Below, piece after piece: positions 23,881 to 36,432 of a DNA stretch of 64,000 bases (its first letter is position 1; each line of letters opens with the position of its first letter). A program made the position numbers and the translations under genes. Source of the stretch: Hippophae tibetana (Eukaryota; Streptophyta; Magnoliopsida; Rosales; Elaeagnaceae). The stretch is taken from NCBI GenBank assembly GCA_037013495.1, contig CM072801.1, positions 20,023,001 through 20,087,000 on the forward strand, written 5' to 3'. The notes below the pieces were generated by a model, which saw nothing but the letters and a program-made list of their open reading frames with translations, was not told where the DNA came from and ran no database searches.

Positions 23881-24267
23881 GAGTAAATAGATTTTTTTTA
23901 ATATTAAATTTTAGGAGATTGTTACAAAATTGCCATCAAACTTTGTTTCTTTAATTTCATACCAATTAACTTTACAAAAGTTATAAAAATATTATCAAAT
24001 TTTTATATCATTTTAATCATTAAATTTTATAAATATTACAAAAATAACATCAAACTCAATCAATTAACGAAAATAAACTACAAGTTACACATATATCGAT
24101 AGTATTTTTGTAACATTTGTAAAATTTAATGACATGAAAGTAATTAAAAAACTTGATGGTATTTTTATAACGTTAATAAAATTTAATGATATAAAAATAA
24201 CAAAACAAAATTTGATAATATTTTTATAATAACCTCAAAATTCAATATTAAAAAAATCTATTTACTC
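23881..24267. mobile_element. 387-bp fold-back MITE, Mutator-type, perfect 9-bp TSD
   Basis: The left arm starts GAGTAAATAGATTTTTTTTA and the inverted right arm starts GAGTAAATAGATTTTTTTAA. The two arms match with scattered differences almost to the centre. TTTTAAAAT occurs directly on both sides (23872-23880 and 24268-24276). A 9-bp TSD and long terminal inverted repeats starting with G indicate a Mutator-like non-autonomous element. It has no coding capacity. Confidence 0.85.
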
Positions 24268-24276
24268 TTTTAAAAT

Positions 24277-25410
24277 TTAATTAATAAAATAACTAAGTTG
24301 TTCATTCACATTAAATATTCTTTAGTTAAAAAAAATCTTCCATTCAAATGGATTCTTTTTCCCATTTCCGTTAAGTGATTTTTTATTTTATCTTATATAA
24401 TTTCTTTAAATTAAAAAAAATATTGTATATTTTTTTGTTAATATCAATCATTAATATCTTATTCTTTTTTACACTTTTTTATGAAAATAAAAAGTTAAAA
24501 CAACTTTATTCTAAATACAACTTTATTCTAAATATATTTATATCCCATATGTAAGATTAACTCGTTGAATAGATGTTGAGAAAACATTTCAATATTAAAA
24601 AGAAAAAAGAATCAATAAAAATATGGTCGTCTTTACGGTTTTTTCTTCTCTTTTTTCTCACTTAAAAGTGTATACGTATTCTATAAAAAAAGTAAAGAAA
24701 AAAAGAAAAAAGGTGTATACTTGGGGAATATTTTATAAAGATTTGTGTCTCTCCTTTTATCTTTTTCCCGGTTAGAAAAGGAAGATAAGGCCTGAGGCCC
24801 TCGTGCTATCGTTTATTGATCATACAAGGCATTTTAAACCACAAAATAAATCGTGATTCTTATAAAAGCGATTTCAGGAAAAGATAAAAAAAATAAAAAA
24901 GTTCAAGGCATAAGCACTATATATATATATATAGTCTTAAAAGCTTTTCTAACAAATTTCTACATCTTTAATCCTGAAATGCTTTTTATTATAATAAGTG
25001 CTTTTATAGAATTTCAAAAGCTGAAAAAACGTAGTGTAGTTTTCATACCAACTATTCAAGCGAATTTTTTTTTTTTCTTATCAATCATAAACTTATAGCT
25101 GAATAAATAACGCTATAATAATATGGTTTATTCGGTTTGACACTCATGTCAGTATATCACTTAATGGCTTGCACATTTGGGTTCTTTTTACATTTTTCTT
25201 TGTTAAATGTATAGACTCACTTAGTAAATTAGACATTTTTTTATTAGCTATTATTTATAGATAGAATAGATATTTTTAAAATTTCATCAATAGCCAGAAA
25301 TATGCAAACTCTAATTAGAGATATAGGAGTATAAATGTCTTATATAACACGACATCGAGAGATGAACGCCGCACAAATAAATAATCAATCAAAAAAAATT
25401 ATGTATTTAA
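24277..25410. other. AT-rich spacer
   Basis: No gene seen. It contains a short (AT)n tract near 24918 and several A- and T-runs. An 81-codon open stretch at 24853-25098 is low-complexity and unassigned. Confidence 0.5.
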
Positions 25411-25760
25411 TGTTAGAATACAATTCAATTCATAAATGTTTATGAAACCATATGAACATAAATTTAAATAAAATGGAAGCAAAAATAGATTAAAAACATA
25501 TCTTCTGTCATTGATCAAATTTCAGCAATTACACGAGAATTTCAATGTATTTTTGATTTGATGTTCTCATTGGTTTCTCACATTTATTCTCTGCATTTTG
25601 ATGGTGTATATGAATGAATCATTGAGTAGTGAGAGGACCCAGTGTCTTTATAAAGGTTCTTACATCAAGAACCTCGTATGCTGTCGTAACCGACGTACGG
25701 TTTCGACGAAATTAAACCGTCACCATTATCCGATGTTTCTTGCACCACTTTGATGTTACA
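25411..25760 (-). repeat. 3' LTR of Copia E1 (350 bp)
   Basis: TG...CA ends. It pairs with 29144-29494, with conserved blocks such as GTAACCGACGTACGGTTTCG. Confidence 0.92.
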
Positions 25761-26048
25761 TTCTCCCACTTGGTGCAAACATTAAGGACATCGATAGATC
25801 TTCTAAGAACGAGTATTATCTTCCATGTATTATAATATATTTAGTTTTTCAAGTATTATACTTTATGTGGTAACGAAACTTAATAAATCCTATATTTATT
25901 CTTGGTCCAACAAAATATATATTTTCTCAAATAAATTAAGGTGCACATGAATATGAGAAAATATCACAATATATAAAAGTTTCATTAATAAATTATATAT
26001 ATACACATTTACAAAGTGGAACCAATTCCCATTTTCTCTACATGATCC

Positions 26049-27243
26049 TTAAAATTTCATTGGTGGTACGCTTTTAGTCAAATGATCAGCAATCATCAAC
26101 TCAGTGCTAACGTGTTCAATGACCACTTTCCTTTCCTTAACACGTTCTCTTATGACCAAGTATTTAATGTCGATGTGCTTACTTCGACTACCACTTTTGT
26201 TGTTCTTAGCCATAAACATAGCAGTTGAGTTATCACAGTACAATCTTAATTGCCTAGATATAGAGTTAACTATTCTAAGCCTGGAAATGAAACTCTTCAA
26301 CCATACATAATGTGATGTGGCCATAAAACATGACACGAACTCGGCCTCTATAGTGAAAGTAGCAGTCAATGACTGTTTTGCACTCCTCCAAGACACGACT
26401 CTACCGGCAAGCATAAAAATGTAACTAGATGTTGATTTGCATGAATCAACACAGCCAACGAAGTCCATATCGAAGTAGCCAATTACTTCCAGATCATCGG
26501 TTCGTCTATACATGAGCATATAATCCTTGGTTCCTTATAGGTACCTCATCACTTTCTTTGTAGCTTTCCAATGGTCAACACTTGGATTACTCTAATATCT
26601 CCCTAGCATCCCAATAACAAATGCAATGTCAGGTTTGGTGCAAACCTAAGCATACATCAAGCTTTCAACGGCTGAAGTATATGGAATGGTTTTCATCTGT
26701 TCTCTTTCAAAATCATTCTTTGGGCATTGGTCCAAATTGAACTTATCACCCTTCACAATGAGAGCAACACCTGGTGAACAATCTTTCATCAAAAATCTCT
26801 CTAAAAGTTTATTGATATAGGCTTCCTGAGATAAACCGAAAATGCCTCGAAGTCTATCTCTATGGATCTTAATTCCAATGACATAAGATGTCTCACCCAT
26901 ATCATTCATATCATTTTTTTTAGAAAGGAATTGTTTTACCTTGTGTAACAAACCCTTATCATTGGCTACAAGCAAAATATCATCTACTGACCACTAACCT
27001 TCTGATATATACATTGATCCATGATGTTCTCTTCAAAATCAAATGAAGTGATGATGTTATGGAATTTCAAATACCATTGACGGAAAGCTTGTTTCATATA
27101 AACCTCTTCCTATAAGTTACCATTAATGATAGCCATTTTCACATCCATTTGATGCAAATGAAAATCAAAATGGGCAACCAATTCCATGATCACACGAAGT
27201 AAATCTTTGTTAGATACAAGAGAGAATGTCTCCGTGTAGTCGA
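26049..27243 (-). pseudogene. Copia E1 RT and RNase H relic
   Basis: Minus-strand order: about 26980-27243 RT core with stops ('VDYTETFSLVSNKDLLR' side); 26646-26975 later RT ('MGETSYVIGIKIHRDRLRGI', 'LSQEAYINKLLERF'); 26049-26519 RNase H ('GYFDMDFVGCVDSCKSTSSY', 'YCDNSTAMFMAKN', 'SGSRSKHIDIKY'). The RT active-site region keeps only VDD with frame breaks. Together with the missing integrase this copy cannot be autonomous. Confidence 0.85.
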
Positions 27244-27285
27244 CTTGTTGCCAAAAGATTCACTCAAAGGGAAGGAATCGACTAT
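27239..27285 (+). other. Micro-inverted RT segment at the deletion scar of Copia E1
   Basis: Here the plus strand reads GACTTGTTGCCAAAAGATTC and ACTCAAAGGGAAGGAATCGA, the RT start that related element E2 has in its sense direction at 34810-34850. E1 is a minus-strand element, so this piece is inverted relative to the rest. The inverted segment is bounded by GTCGAC at 27239 and TCGACT near 27278. Confidence 0.85.
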
Positions 27286-27299
27286 ATAGTGCACCAGGA

Positions 27300-27800
27300 A
27301 GGATTCTGACATCTCAACCTCGAGATGCTTAAGTTAAGCCACAATGTCCCTCATTTTCATAATGTGCTCGCGCACACCTTTCACACTAGTAAGTCTTAAG
27401 GAAGAGAACTTCATAATAAGGGTGCTTTCTAAAGCCTTATCTGAAGTGATGAATTGATCATTAATGACCTTTAGCAAGTCTTGAACATTGTTATGCTGAT
27501 CAACAGAACCACGAATACTAGTAGAGATTTTAGTCTTAATGAATATCATGCTAAGGCGATTAGATCGCTCCCATTGTTCATAAAACATGATATTCTCTGA
27601 AGTATTGGTTTGAGTAATTTTAGGTGGTTCATTTTTCCTAATAGTGTAGTCAATATCCATCAACCCTAGATGAAGGAGAATTCTTTCCTTCCATATTTTA
27701 TAATTATCCCCTTTCAGATAGGAAATGTCATAGTAGATATGAGAGAAATTTACAAGTTGAGAAGCTATAATTAAAGATTATATACTTATTAAAATTTGAG
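27300..27800 (-). pseudogene. Copia E1 gag fragment
   Basis: Open from 27663 to 27334 ('MMDIDYTIRKNEPPKI', 'SNRLSMIFIKTKISTSI', 'LIMKFSSLRLTSVKGVREHI'), the UBN2/Copia gag domain. In-frame similarity extends upstream to about 27760 ('GDNYKIWKERILLHLGL'). After 27334 a stop is followed by 'LEVEMSESFLVHY', where gag homology ends at the deletion scar. Confidence 0.8.
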
Positions 27801-28619
27801 ACCTAAATTAAAGTCATTCTTTACCAATATAAATCATGAAAAATATGAATCTTGTGACATAAAACTTGTCTGTGGACTAAAATTTTAATTCAATTAGATT
27901 CATATTAACTTTATGATAAAACTATCAAATTATATTTCTTTTTCTTAATCCTTGTGGGTAAATTAGATAATATAATTTGATATTATAACCTAATTAATCA
28001 CATAAAATATAATAAAAATTCATGTGGGATAAAATTTATTATATCACATATGATTAATCACAATTAATGTTTATTTTCTAAATGTGATTCTAAATAAACC
28101 TTATTATAGTTTTAATTAATTAAAGATGTTGTGGCTACTCCCTAATTAATTAAACTATATGAATCACTTAAATATTAGTTAAATCCTTAGACTCAATTAT
28201 TGCATAAACCATAAGCAATATTAATTTAATACTAAATGTACAAATATTATCTATCTTAAGATTGCATGTATGACAATAAATTATACAAGAAAAAATAAAT
28301 GATATAAGCTCTAATTAAATCCATAAAGATCCATTAACAATTAATTTTATTATGCATAAATTATTTAACCAAATTTTCATATATATAATTAATTACAAAA
28401 TTTACACATATAAATACCAAAACAAATAATTTAAGCATAATAAATTTAAATAATTTTTAAAGTGCCTAAAAATTATTTAAATAAATATCACATATATAAT
28501 AAATATTATACATATGATAAACATAAATTAAATAAATAATTAAAATTATATTCAGAATTTTTTTTAATAAAATCAAATTCCAAATACATATATAAAAATA
28601 AGTCAAATATAAAATAAAA

Positions 28620-28815
28620 CGTAACAATCGTTGCAGCCCAGTGGACAACCTTTCTTATGCCCAGTAGTGAAATTCGGGTTCGATTCCCGGCTTTAAAATT
28701 AAAAAAAAATTAAATTCCTAATAGATATAAAAGTGAATCCGGTACTTAATATAATACAAAGTGTGTCACATCAGACTTCGCTCTTAACCATGAAACCCGG
28801 ATTCGATTCCTAGAC
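28620..28815 (+). other. Two tRNA-like box B motifs in the Copia E1 leader
   Basis: GGGTTCGATTCCCGG (28676-28690) sits 40-50 bp after GCAGCCCAGTGGACAACC, a box A-like layout seen in tRNA-derived SINEs. A second, CCGGATTCGATTCCTAG, lies at 28797-28813. Neither folds into an obvious full tRNA. Confidence 0.4.
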
Positions 28816-29143
28816 TTACTTTTATATACGAAATCTCATGTTCTTTTTATCAAAAATTTTAGAATTCAATTTCCGAGTGATTCATGGTCTCAATTTGAAT
28901 CAAAAACGTCATTTTAAATAAAAAAAGTTAATTAATGATTCAAATGAATATTCACGGTAAATTGAATTTATTTCATTTATTATTTTTCAAATTTCAATTC
29001 ACATAATGACTATAAAATCAATATTGAAATAATTTATAATTTACATATGCATCAAAAACAAGCAAAATAAAAAATCCAAATTTTCAATTTCTCATTAAAT
29101 AGAGAAAAACATAGATGTTTTTCAAAATGACTCTGATACCAAA

Positions 29144-29494
29144 TGTTAGAACACAATTCAATCTAGAAACATTCAAGAAACCATATTAACGTAAATTTAA
29201 ATAAAATGGAAGTAAAAATGGATTGAAAACATATCTCCTACAATTGATCAAATTTCAATAATTATACGGGAATTCCAATGAATTTTTGATTTGATGCTCT
29301 CATCAGTTTCTCACACTTACTCTCTGCGTTTTAATGGTGTATATGAATGAATCAATGAGTAATGAGAAGACCCGATGTCTTTATAAAGGTTCCCTCATCA
29401 AGAATTTCGTATGGTTTCGTAACCGACGTACGGTTTCGACGAAATTGAATCGTCACTCTCGTCCGTTGTTTGGTTTCACCACTTTGATGTTACA
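29144..29494 (-). repeat. 5' LTR of Copia E1 (351 bp)
   Basis: It pairs with 25411-25760. In the sense direction it starts TGTAACATCAAAG; CTTTATAAAG is a likely TATA region. Confidence 0.92.
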
Positions 29495-29499
29495 TTTAA

Positions 29500-30874
29500 A
29501 TATGTTAGTATTTTTTTATCTTAATATTATAGATAGATAATAAAAATTAAATTTTATTTTATGTATTAATTAACATATTAATACTATATGATTAATAGCA
29601 AAATATAACGGAACATAACTAATCCTATAAGATGATCATCTGGATGAGTAGATTGAAGGACCTATATATCAAGTGTAGATAAGAAAGTGGGGTACAAGAA
29701 AGAAATAGGTGGAAATTTAACATTGAATCATATAAGTAAATTTTTTTGGAATTTGAGAGAATCTAACTCAAGAATTTATGATTTGATACTATGTAGAAAT
29801 AAAAAAAATAGAGATAATAATGATAAAAAAAATTCAGGAAATAAACTTGACGCTTACAATTAAAAACCACAATAACATGACTGTCAGTAACTTTAAATTA
29901 TATTAAATAATTTATAAATATCAAAATAAAATTAATAAAATGAATAAAATATTAAATAAGTATATATTTTATTTAAATAGATAATAAAATTGAACAAACA
30001 TATTATAATATTTGATAGATTTATGGATTTATGGCACTCTTAAACTTAAACCGACATATTAAGTTTAAGGTTCATATTAGGTGATTATATTATAAATATA
30101 ACACATGGATACTAGAGTCAATAAATTATCTAATTGTATAGAATTGAGAGCTATCTTTCTCATAACCCATACACATATATACTCCCTTATACAAGTTTAT
30201 TTTACCAAGAGTTACAAGCAGAAATTAATTACTTTCACACCAAATAAATCAAATTCTATATACATCTTAATATTATTGAACTAATAGTTTATTATGGCTT
30301 TTCCCCGTACACTTATTTCAGCTTTAAGGACAATAGAGTTTTATACAATGGCTAATAGATACAGCAGGATTCATTTTAAATGCCATGAAAATGATTTTTT
30401 GGAGCTGATAAACGAAGCAAAAAATTAAAAAGGTAAGTATATATTGAATTTTAAGACTTTGGCATCGTATTAAAATAATAAAAGAAATATATTTTGAAAA
30501 ATTAAAAAAAAACACATTTAAAATTTACAACAATAAAAATAATATCTTAATAAAATTAAACAGGGTTTAATTAACAACGTTGAATATTACACAGATCTAA
30601 ATAATTGTAATTCAAATTGAACAACATTTAATTGAATAGTGTTTAATATAAAATAATGTATTTGACTTTTTTTAATAATAAAAATATTTAAATTTAACAA
30701 AAAAAATTATTTTTGTTGTTATAAATTTTAACTGTGTTATTTTTGTCATTTTTTAAAATATTTTTATAACAAAAATGTGTTTAATGTTCTTGTATTCGTA
30801 AGAGTGTTTTTCTCATTCTAATATCTCACTAGATTTCTCAACAATGATTTTAGCTTTTAACATATCTCACTACA
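29500..30874. other. AT-rich spacer between two Copia elements
   Basis: No gene seen. About 30500-30800 holds an imperfect inverted-repeat stretch (AACACATTTAAAATTTACAA against its counterpart near 30785) related to the MITE in the DUF89 intron. Confidence 0.5.
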
Positions 30875-31249
30875 TGTAACCGATCATCCGTTTAAACTCT
30901 CCAAATTTTATTTTCGTTTTTCTTTAACAGATCATTTAGTCCTCTGAATATTTTTGTTATTGAAGAGTTCGTCGGTTATGACTGAAGCTGGTAATTATGC
31001 TAATACTTTGATGGGAAGCACGCTTATAAAATAGTTGTTATAGTCTTTAAGTTCAACACACAATTCCAATGCAATACACCATCTATTTGAGTGTTGTTAA
31101 GAGCTTAAAAGCTTCTATCACAAAGAGAAAATGAGTTTGGAGCTTTAAGAACAATTGCAATGGTTGGAGGTAATATCATTTCTTTACTTTTTTTTTCAAT
31201 CCATTTAGTTTGTTTATTCCGCATTTAGGTCGATTAATTTATGTTTACA
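30875..31249 (+). repeat. 5' LTR of Copia E2 (375 bp)
   Basis: TG...CA ends; matches 36433-36815 with many differences and small indels. Shared block CAACACACAATTCCAATGCA. Confidence 0.9.
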
Positions 31250-31659
31250 ATTGGTATCAAAGCACATATTACCTCTGTCTTGATCAATTTTAAATGATCT
31301 CTGTTTTGCTTTGTTTTACCGAGCAACTTGAAATTGGTTTTTTTGAAAGACCCAGTTTTGATGCATATAAAAATTATAAATGATTTCAACATTTATTTTC
31401 CAATGATTTTACGAATTAAAATGTAAAAAAATCACGAAAAACATTATTCCAATTCGTCATTCATGTTCATTGGAATGTATTAAATAATATTTTATTTAAA
31501 ATGAAGTTTTTGATTCAAACTAAGACCATGAATCACTTGAAAATTCAGTTATGTGAATTTTGATAAAAAGAATGTCAATTTTCATCGTTGGAATTGAGAG
31601 AAACGTTCGGGGCTCCAACCGAGTTGTAACCGGGTCGTGCTGACCCGATTGGAGGTTGA

Positions 31660-31760
31660 AGAAAACTTGCCAAAAAAAAAGTGTTATTCGTGGGACTCAA
31701 AATCGGGTCTCCTGGGAGAGTGTTAATCACCCAAACCACTAGGCCACAATACATATTGTG
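31660..31760 (-). other. tRNA/SINE-like segment in the Copia E2 leader
   Basis: On the minus strand GGCCTAGTGGTTTGGGTGAT precedes GAGACCCGATTTTGAGTCCC. The spacing and wording of these two blocks recall boxes A and B of tRNA-derived sequence, paralleling the motif in the E1 leader. Confidence 0.35.
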
Positions 31761-32649
31761 TTATTACATGTATAGGGTTTATTATTATATGTATTCAGAA
31801 TTTAATTTTTATTAAAAAAAATTTGAATATAATTTTAATGTGATTAATTATTTAATTTAGATTTGTCATATGTAAAATATTTATTATACATGTGACATTT
31901 ATTTAAATAATTTTTGGCACATTAAAATTTATGTTTAAATTCATTATGCTTAAATTATTTGTTTTGGTATTTGTATGTATAAATTTTGTAATTTATTATA
32001 AAATTTCGTTAAATAATTTATGCATAATGAAATTAATTGTTAATAGCTCTTTATGGATTTAATTAGTGCTTATATTATTTATTTTTCTTGTATAATTTAT
32101 TTTCATTTATTTATACATACAATCTTAAGATAAATAATATTTGTACATTTGGAATTAAATTAAAATGCTTATGGTTTTATGCAATAATTGAGCCTAAGGA
32201 TTTAGTTAATATTTAAGTAATTTATATAGTTTAATTAATTAGGGAGTAACCACAAAATCTTTAATTAATTAAAACTATAATAAGGTTTATTTAGGATCAC
32301 ATTTAGAAAAATAAATATTAATTGTGATTAATCATATGTGATATAATAAATTTTATCACATATAAATTTTTATTATATATAGTGTGATTAATTAGGATAG
32401 AATTTTAAATTAGATTTTCTAATTTATCCACAAGGATTAAGAAAAAATATATAATTTAATAGTTTTATCGTACAGTTAAGATTACTCTAATTGAATTAGA
32501 ACTTTAGCTCACATACAAGTTTTATGTCACTGGATTAATATTTTTCATGATTTACATTGGTAAAAAATGACTTTAATTTAAGTCTCAAAAATTAATAAGC
32601 ACATAATCTTTAATTGTAACTTCACAACTTGTGAATTTCTCTGATATTC

Positions 32650-35600
32650 GTTGTGATATTCTCGAATTGAAAGGGGATAATTATAAAGTTTGGAAAGAAA
32701 AATTCTCCTATATCTATGGTGGATGGATATTGACTATGCTTTTAGGAAAAATGAACCACCTAAAATCACTGAAACCAATACTCTAGTGAATATCATGCTT
32801 TATAAACAATGTAAGCGATCTAATTTCCTTAGCGTGATGTTCATTAAGACTAAAATCTTTGCTAGTATTGGTGATTCTATTGAAAACTTTTGATAAGGCT
32901 ATGACAAGCACCCTTATTATGAAGTTTTCTTCTTAAAACTCACCAGTGAGAAAGGTAAATCTCAAAACAAACATAAAAGGAAAGTAATAGTTCCACCTCA
33001 AGTTAATATTAAGAAAGAAACCAGGTGTTTCTTCTATAAAAATGAGAGACACATGAAGAAGGAACGTATCAAATTCCAAAAAAAGGCTTGATGGAAAAGC
33101 GTATGTGAAACCTAAGGAAGCTAATAGGAAGTGAAAAATACATCTTAGTCGGTAACAAGATGGGCTCACATGTGGAGGCTGTAGGGACATACAGTTTGAT
33201 TTTAAGTAGTGGTTTTATTTTAGAATTAGAAAAGACCTTTTATGTTCCAAGTTTCTCTAAAAACTTGATTTCGATTTCAAGACTTATACCTTCTAGTTAT
33301 TCCTTTCACTTTTCAAAAACATCTTTCAGTTTATTTAATAAATATGATTGTGTTGAGAATGATATTTTGTTTGATGATCTTTACTACATTATTTTATGAA
33401 ATAATGTCACTCATAACACTATGCATCTACAAGTTGGCACTAAAAGGTGTATTATTGACGAGGACTCTTCTACATTATGACATAAGATATTAGGACATAG
33501 GAGATTAGGAAATATATCCATAGAAAGAATTAAAATATTAGTGAAGTATGGGATACTTAGTACTCTAGATTTTACAGATTTTGAGACATGTGTAAACTAC
33601 TTTAAGGGAAAGTAGACTAATAAGTCAAAGAAAGGTGCCAATAGGAGTTCAAACATATTAGAAATCATACATACTGATATATGTTGTCCAAACATGGACA
33701 TCCAAGGAAAAAAATATTTTATCACCTTTATTGATGATTTTTCTCGATATATGTATCTCTACATGCTTCATAATAAGAGTGAAGCATTAGATGCCTTCAA
33801 GGGCTTTAAGGTTGAAGTAGAGAAACAATGTAGAAAGCAAATAAAGCTCGCAGATCATATAGAAGTGGTGAATATTATGATAGATATACTGAGAATGGAT
33901 AAGCGCCAGGTCTGTTTACTAAGTTTCTTTAAGAGCATGGGATAGTTGCTCAATACACTATGCTTGGTTCACCAGAACAAAATGGTGTAGTAGAAAGAAG
34001 AAACTAAATATTATTGGACATGGTACGGAGTATGCTTAGCTACTCTAATCGAGTTTGCGACATATGCACTTTTGGGGATGCCTGTTTGAAGTGAAGATTT
34101 ATAATCCATAAGAGAAGAAGCTAGACCCAAGGACCATTAGTGGGTATTTTGTTGGATATGCCAAAAGGTCTAAGGGATATAGGTTTTATTGTCCATCTCA
34201 TAGCACTAGGTTTGTGGAATCAAGAAATGCAAAATTTCTTGAGAATGACTTGATTAGTGGGAGTGATCGATCACATGGCATTAGTCCTGAGAAAGATCAT
34301 TCAGATGCTTAGTGTGCTATTTCAAGTAATGGATTGATCGTTGTTGTTAATAACATGTCTCATGTATAAACATGTGTTGAAGAACCAGTTCTGGGAGTAC
34401 CACAAGATGATGATCCTGATCTAGTAGATGATGAAGTTTAACAGATGCCTGAAGCCGTTGAATAATCAGTTGAACAACATGATCCTACTATTGAGGAGAA
34501 TTTTGAAGTAGCATTTAGAAGATCTACTAGAGTAAGGAAATCAGAAATTCCTAGCTATTATGTTATGTATCTATAAGATTGTGACTATAATGTTAGAGCC
34601 AAAAATAATCCTGAAACGTTTTCATAGGCCATGAGTTCTAAGGTTTCAAACTTATGGTACAATTCCATGAAATAAGAGATGGATTCTATGGCGTCTATCC
34701 GAGTCTGGGATCTCGTCAAGTTTCATGATGGTGTAAAAGCCATTGGATGTAAATGGGTCTTCAAGACAAAGAAATACGCACAAGACAACATTGAGAGACA
34801 TAAGACAAGACTCGTTGCCAAAGGATTCACTCAAAAGGAAGGAATCGACTACATGGAGACATTCTCTCCTGTATATAAGAAAGATGCACTTCGTATGATC
34901 ATGAATTTTTTTCCCATTTTGATTTGCATTTGCTTCAAATGGATGTGAAAACAACTTTCCTTAATGGTAACCTAGAGGAAAAGGTTTATATGAAACAACC
35001 TGAAGGATTCTTCTTTAATGATGGTGAGAATTTGGTTTGTAAGCTTAATAAATTCATATATATATTAAAACAAACTTTCTGTCAATGGTATTTGAAATTC
35101 CATAATGTCATCACTTCATTTGGTTTTAAAGAAAATATCATGGATCAATGTATATACCAGAAGGTTAATAAGAGTAAGATTAGTTTTTTGGTACTATATG
35201 TAGATGATTATTTTCGTGCAACCAATTATAAGGGTTTGCTACACGAGGTAAAACATTTTTTCTCTAAAAATTTAAATATGAAAGATATGGGTGAGACATA
35301 TTATGTCATTGGCATTAAGATCCATAGAGATAGACTTCGAGATGTCTTGGGTTTATCTCATAAAACCTATATCAATAAACTTTTAGAGAGATTTCGAATG
35401 AAATATTGTTTACCAAGTGTTGCTCCCATTGTGAAGGGTGATAAGTTAAATTGGACCAATGCCCAAGGAATGATTTTGAAAGAGAACAAATGAAGAGCAT
35501 TCCATATGTTTCTGTTATAGGAAGCCTGATGTATACTCAGGTTTGCATAAGGCCTGACATTGTATTTTCTGTTGGAATATTAGGACAATATCAAAGTAGT

Positions 35601-36125
35601 CCAAGTTTGGATCATTAGAGAGCTGCTAAGAAAGTGATGAGACACCTTTAAGAAACCAAGGACTATATGCAAATGTATAGACGAACTGATGATCTGGAAG
35701 TAATTGGCTACTCCAATGCGGACTTTGTTGGTTGTGTTGATTCACCCAAATCAACATCTGGTTACATTTTCATGCTTGTCGATGGAGCTTTGTCTTGGAG
35801 GAGTATGAAGTAGTCATTGATTGCTACTTCCACTATGGAGGCCGAGTTCGTGTCATTTTTTGAGGCCACATCACATGGTGTATGGTTGAAGAGTTTCATT
35901 TTTGGGCTTAGAGTAGTTGACTCTATTTCTATACCATTAAGATTGTATTGTGACAACTCAGTTATTGTTTTTATGACTAAGAACAACAAGAGTGGTAGTC
36001 GTAGTAAACACATCGACATCAAATACTTGGCCATAAGAGAACGTGTTAAGGAAAAGAAAGTGGTCATTGAGCACGTTAGCATTAAGTTGATGATTGCTGA
36101 TCCTTTGACTAAGAGCCACCACTGA
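32650..36125 (+). pseudogene. Copia E2 gag-pol, heavily decayed
   Basis: Gag: 32660-33110, including 'WWMDIDYAFRKNEPPKI'. Protease tail and pre-integrase: 33160-33480 ('FYVPSFSKNLISISRL'). Integrase core: 33694-34000 ('GKKYFITFIDDFSRYMYLY'). RT: 34679-35493 in two frames ('IGCKWVFKTKK', 'RLVAKGFTQKEGIDYMETFS', 'LLQMDVKTTFLNGNLEEKVY', 'LYVDDYF'). RNase H: 35680-36125 ('LYCDNSVIVFMTKNNKSG'). Many stops interrupt all domains. RT keeps YVDD, but the copy cannot encode a full polyprotein. Confidence 0.88.
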
Positions 36126-36432
36126 AATTTAAGGATCATGTAGAGAAAATGAGAATTGGTTCTATTTTGTATATATATAATGATATTTTCTCATATTCAT
36201 ATGCACCTTAACTTATTTAAAAAATATATTTTGTATAGGACCAAGAATAAATATAGGATTTATTCATTAAGTTTTGTTACCACATGAATGTAATACTTGA
36301 GAAATTAAATACATTGTAATACATGGATGATAATACTCACTATTAGAGAACCTATCGACATGATTAATGTGTTTATTTCTTAAGAAAGATTATCGATGGG
36401 ATTAAGTTGAACGTTTAGACCAAGTGGGAGAA

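Larger units (their letters stand above)
25411..29494 (-). mobile_element. Internally deleted Copia element E1, 4084 bp, TSD TTTAA
   Basis: LTRs lie at 25411-25760 and 29144-29494; the 5-bp duplication TTTAA lies at 25406-25410 and 29495-29499. On the minus strand the primer site TTGGTATCAGAGTC (about 29130-29143) adjoins the right LTR, and a purine tract AAGTGGGAGAA adjoins the left LTR. The interior holds a long AT-rich leader, gag, then directly RT and RNase H: protease, integrase and the first part of RT are deleted. The LTRs differ at roughly one position in seven by eye, so this is an old insertion. Confidence 0.93.

Noticed and set aside
28621-28690. Possible tRNA gene
   Set aside because: A box B-like motif is present but no cloverleaf stems or anticodon arm can be drawn; better seen as tRNA-derived repeat sequence.
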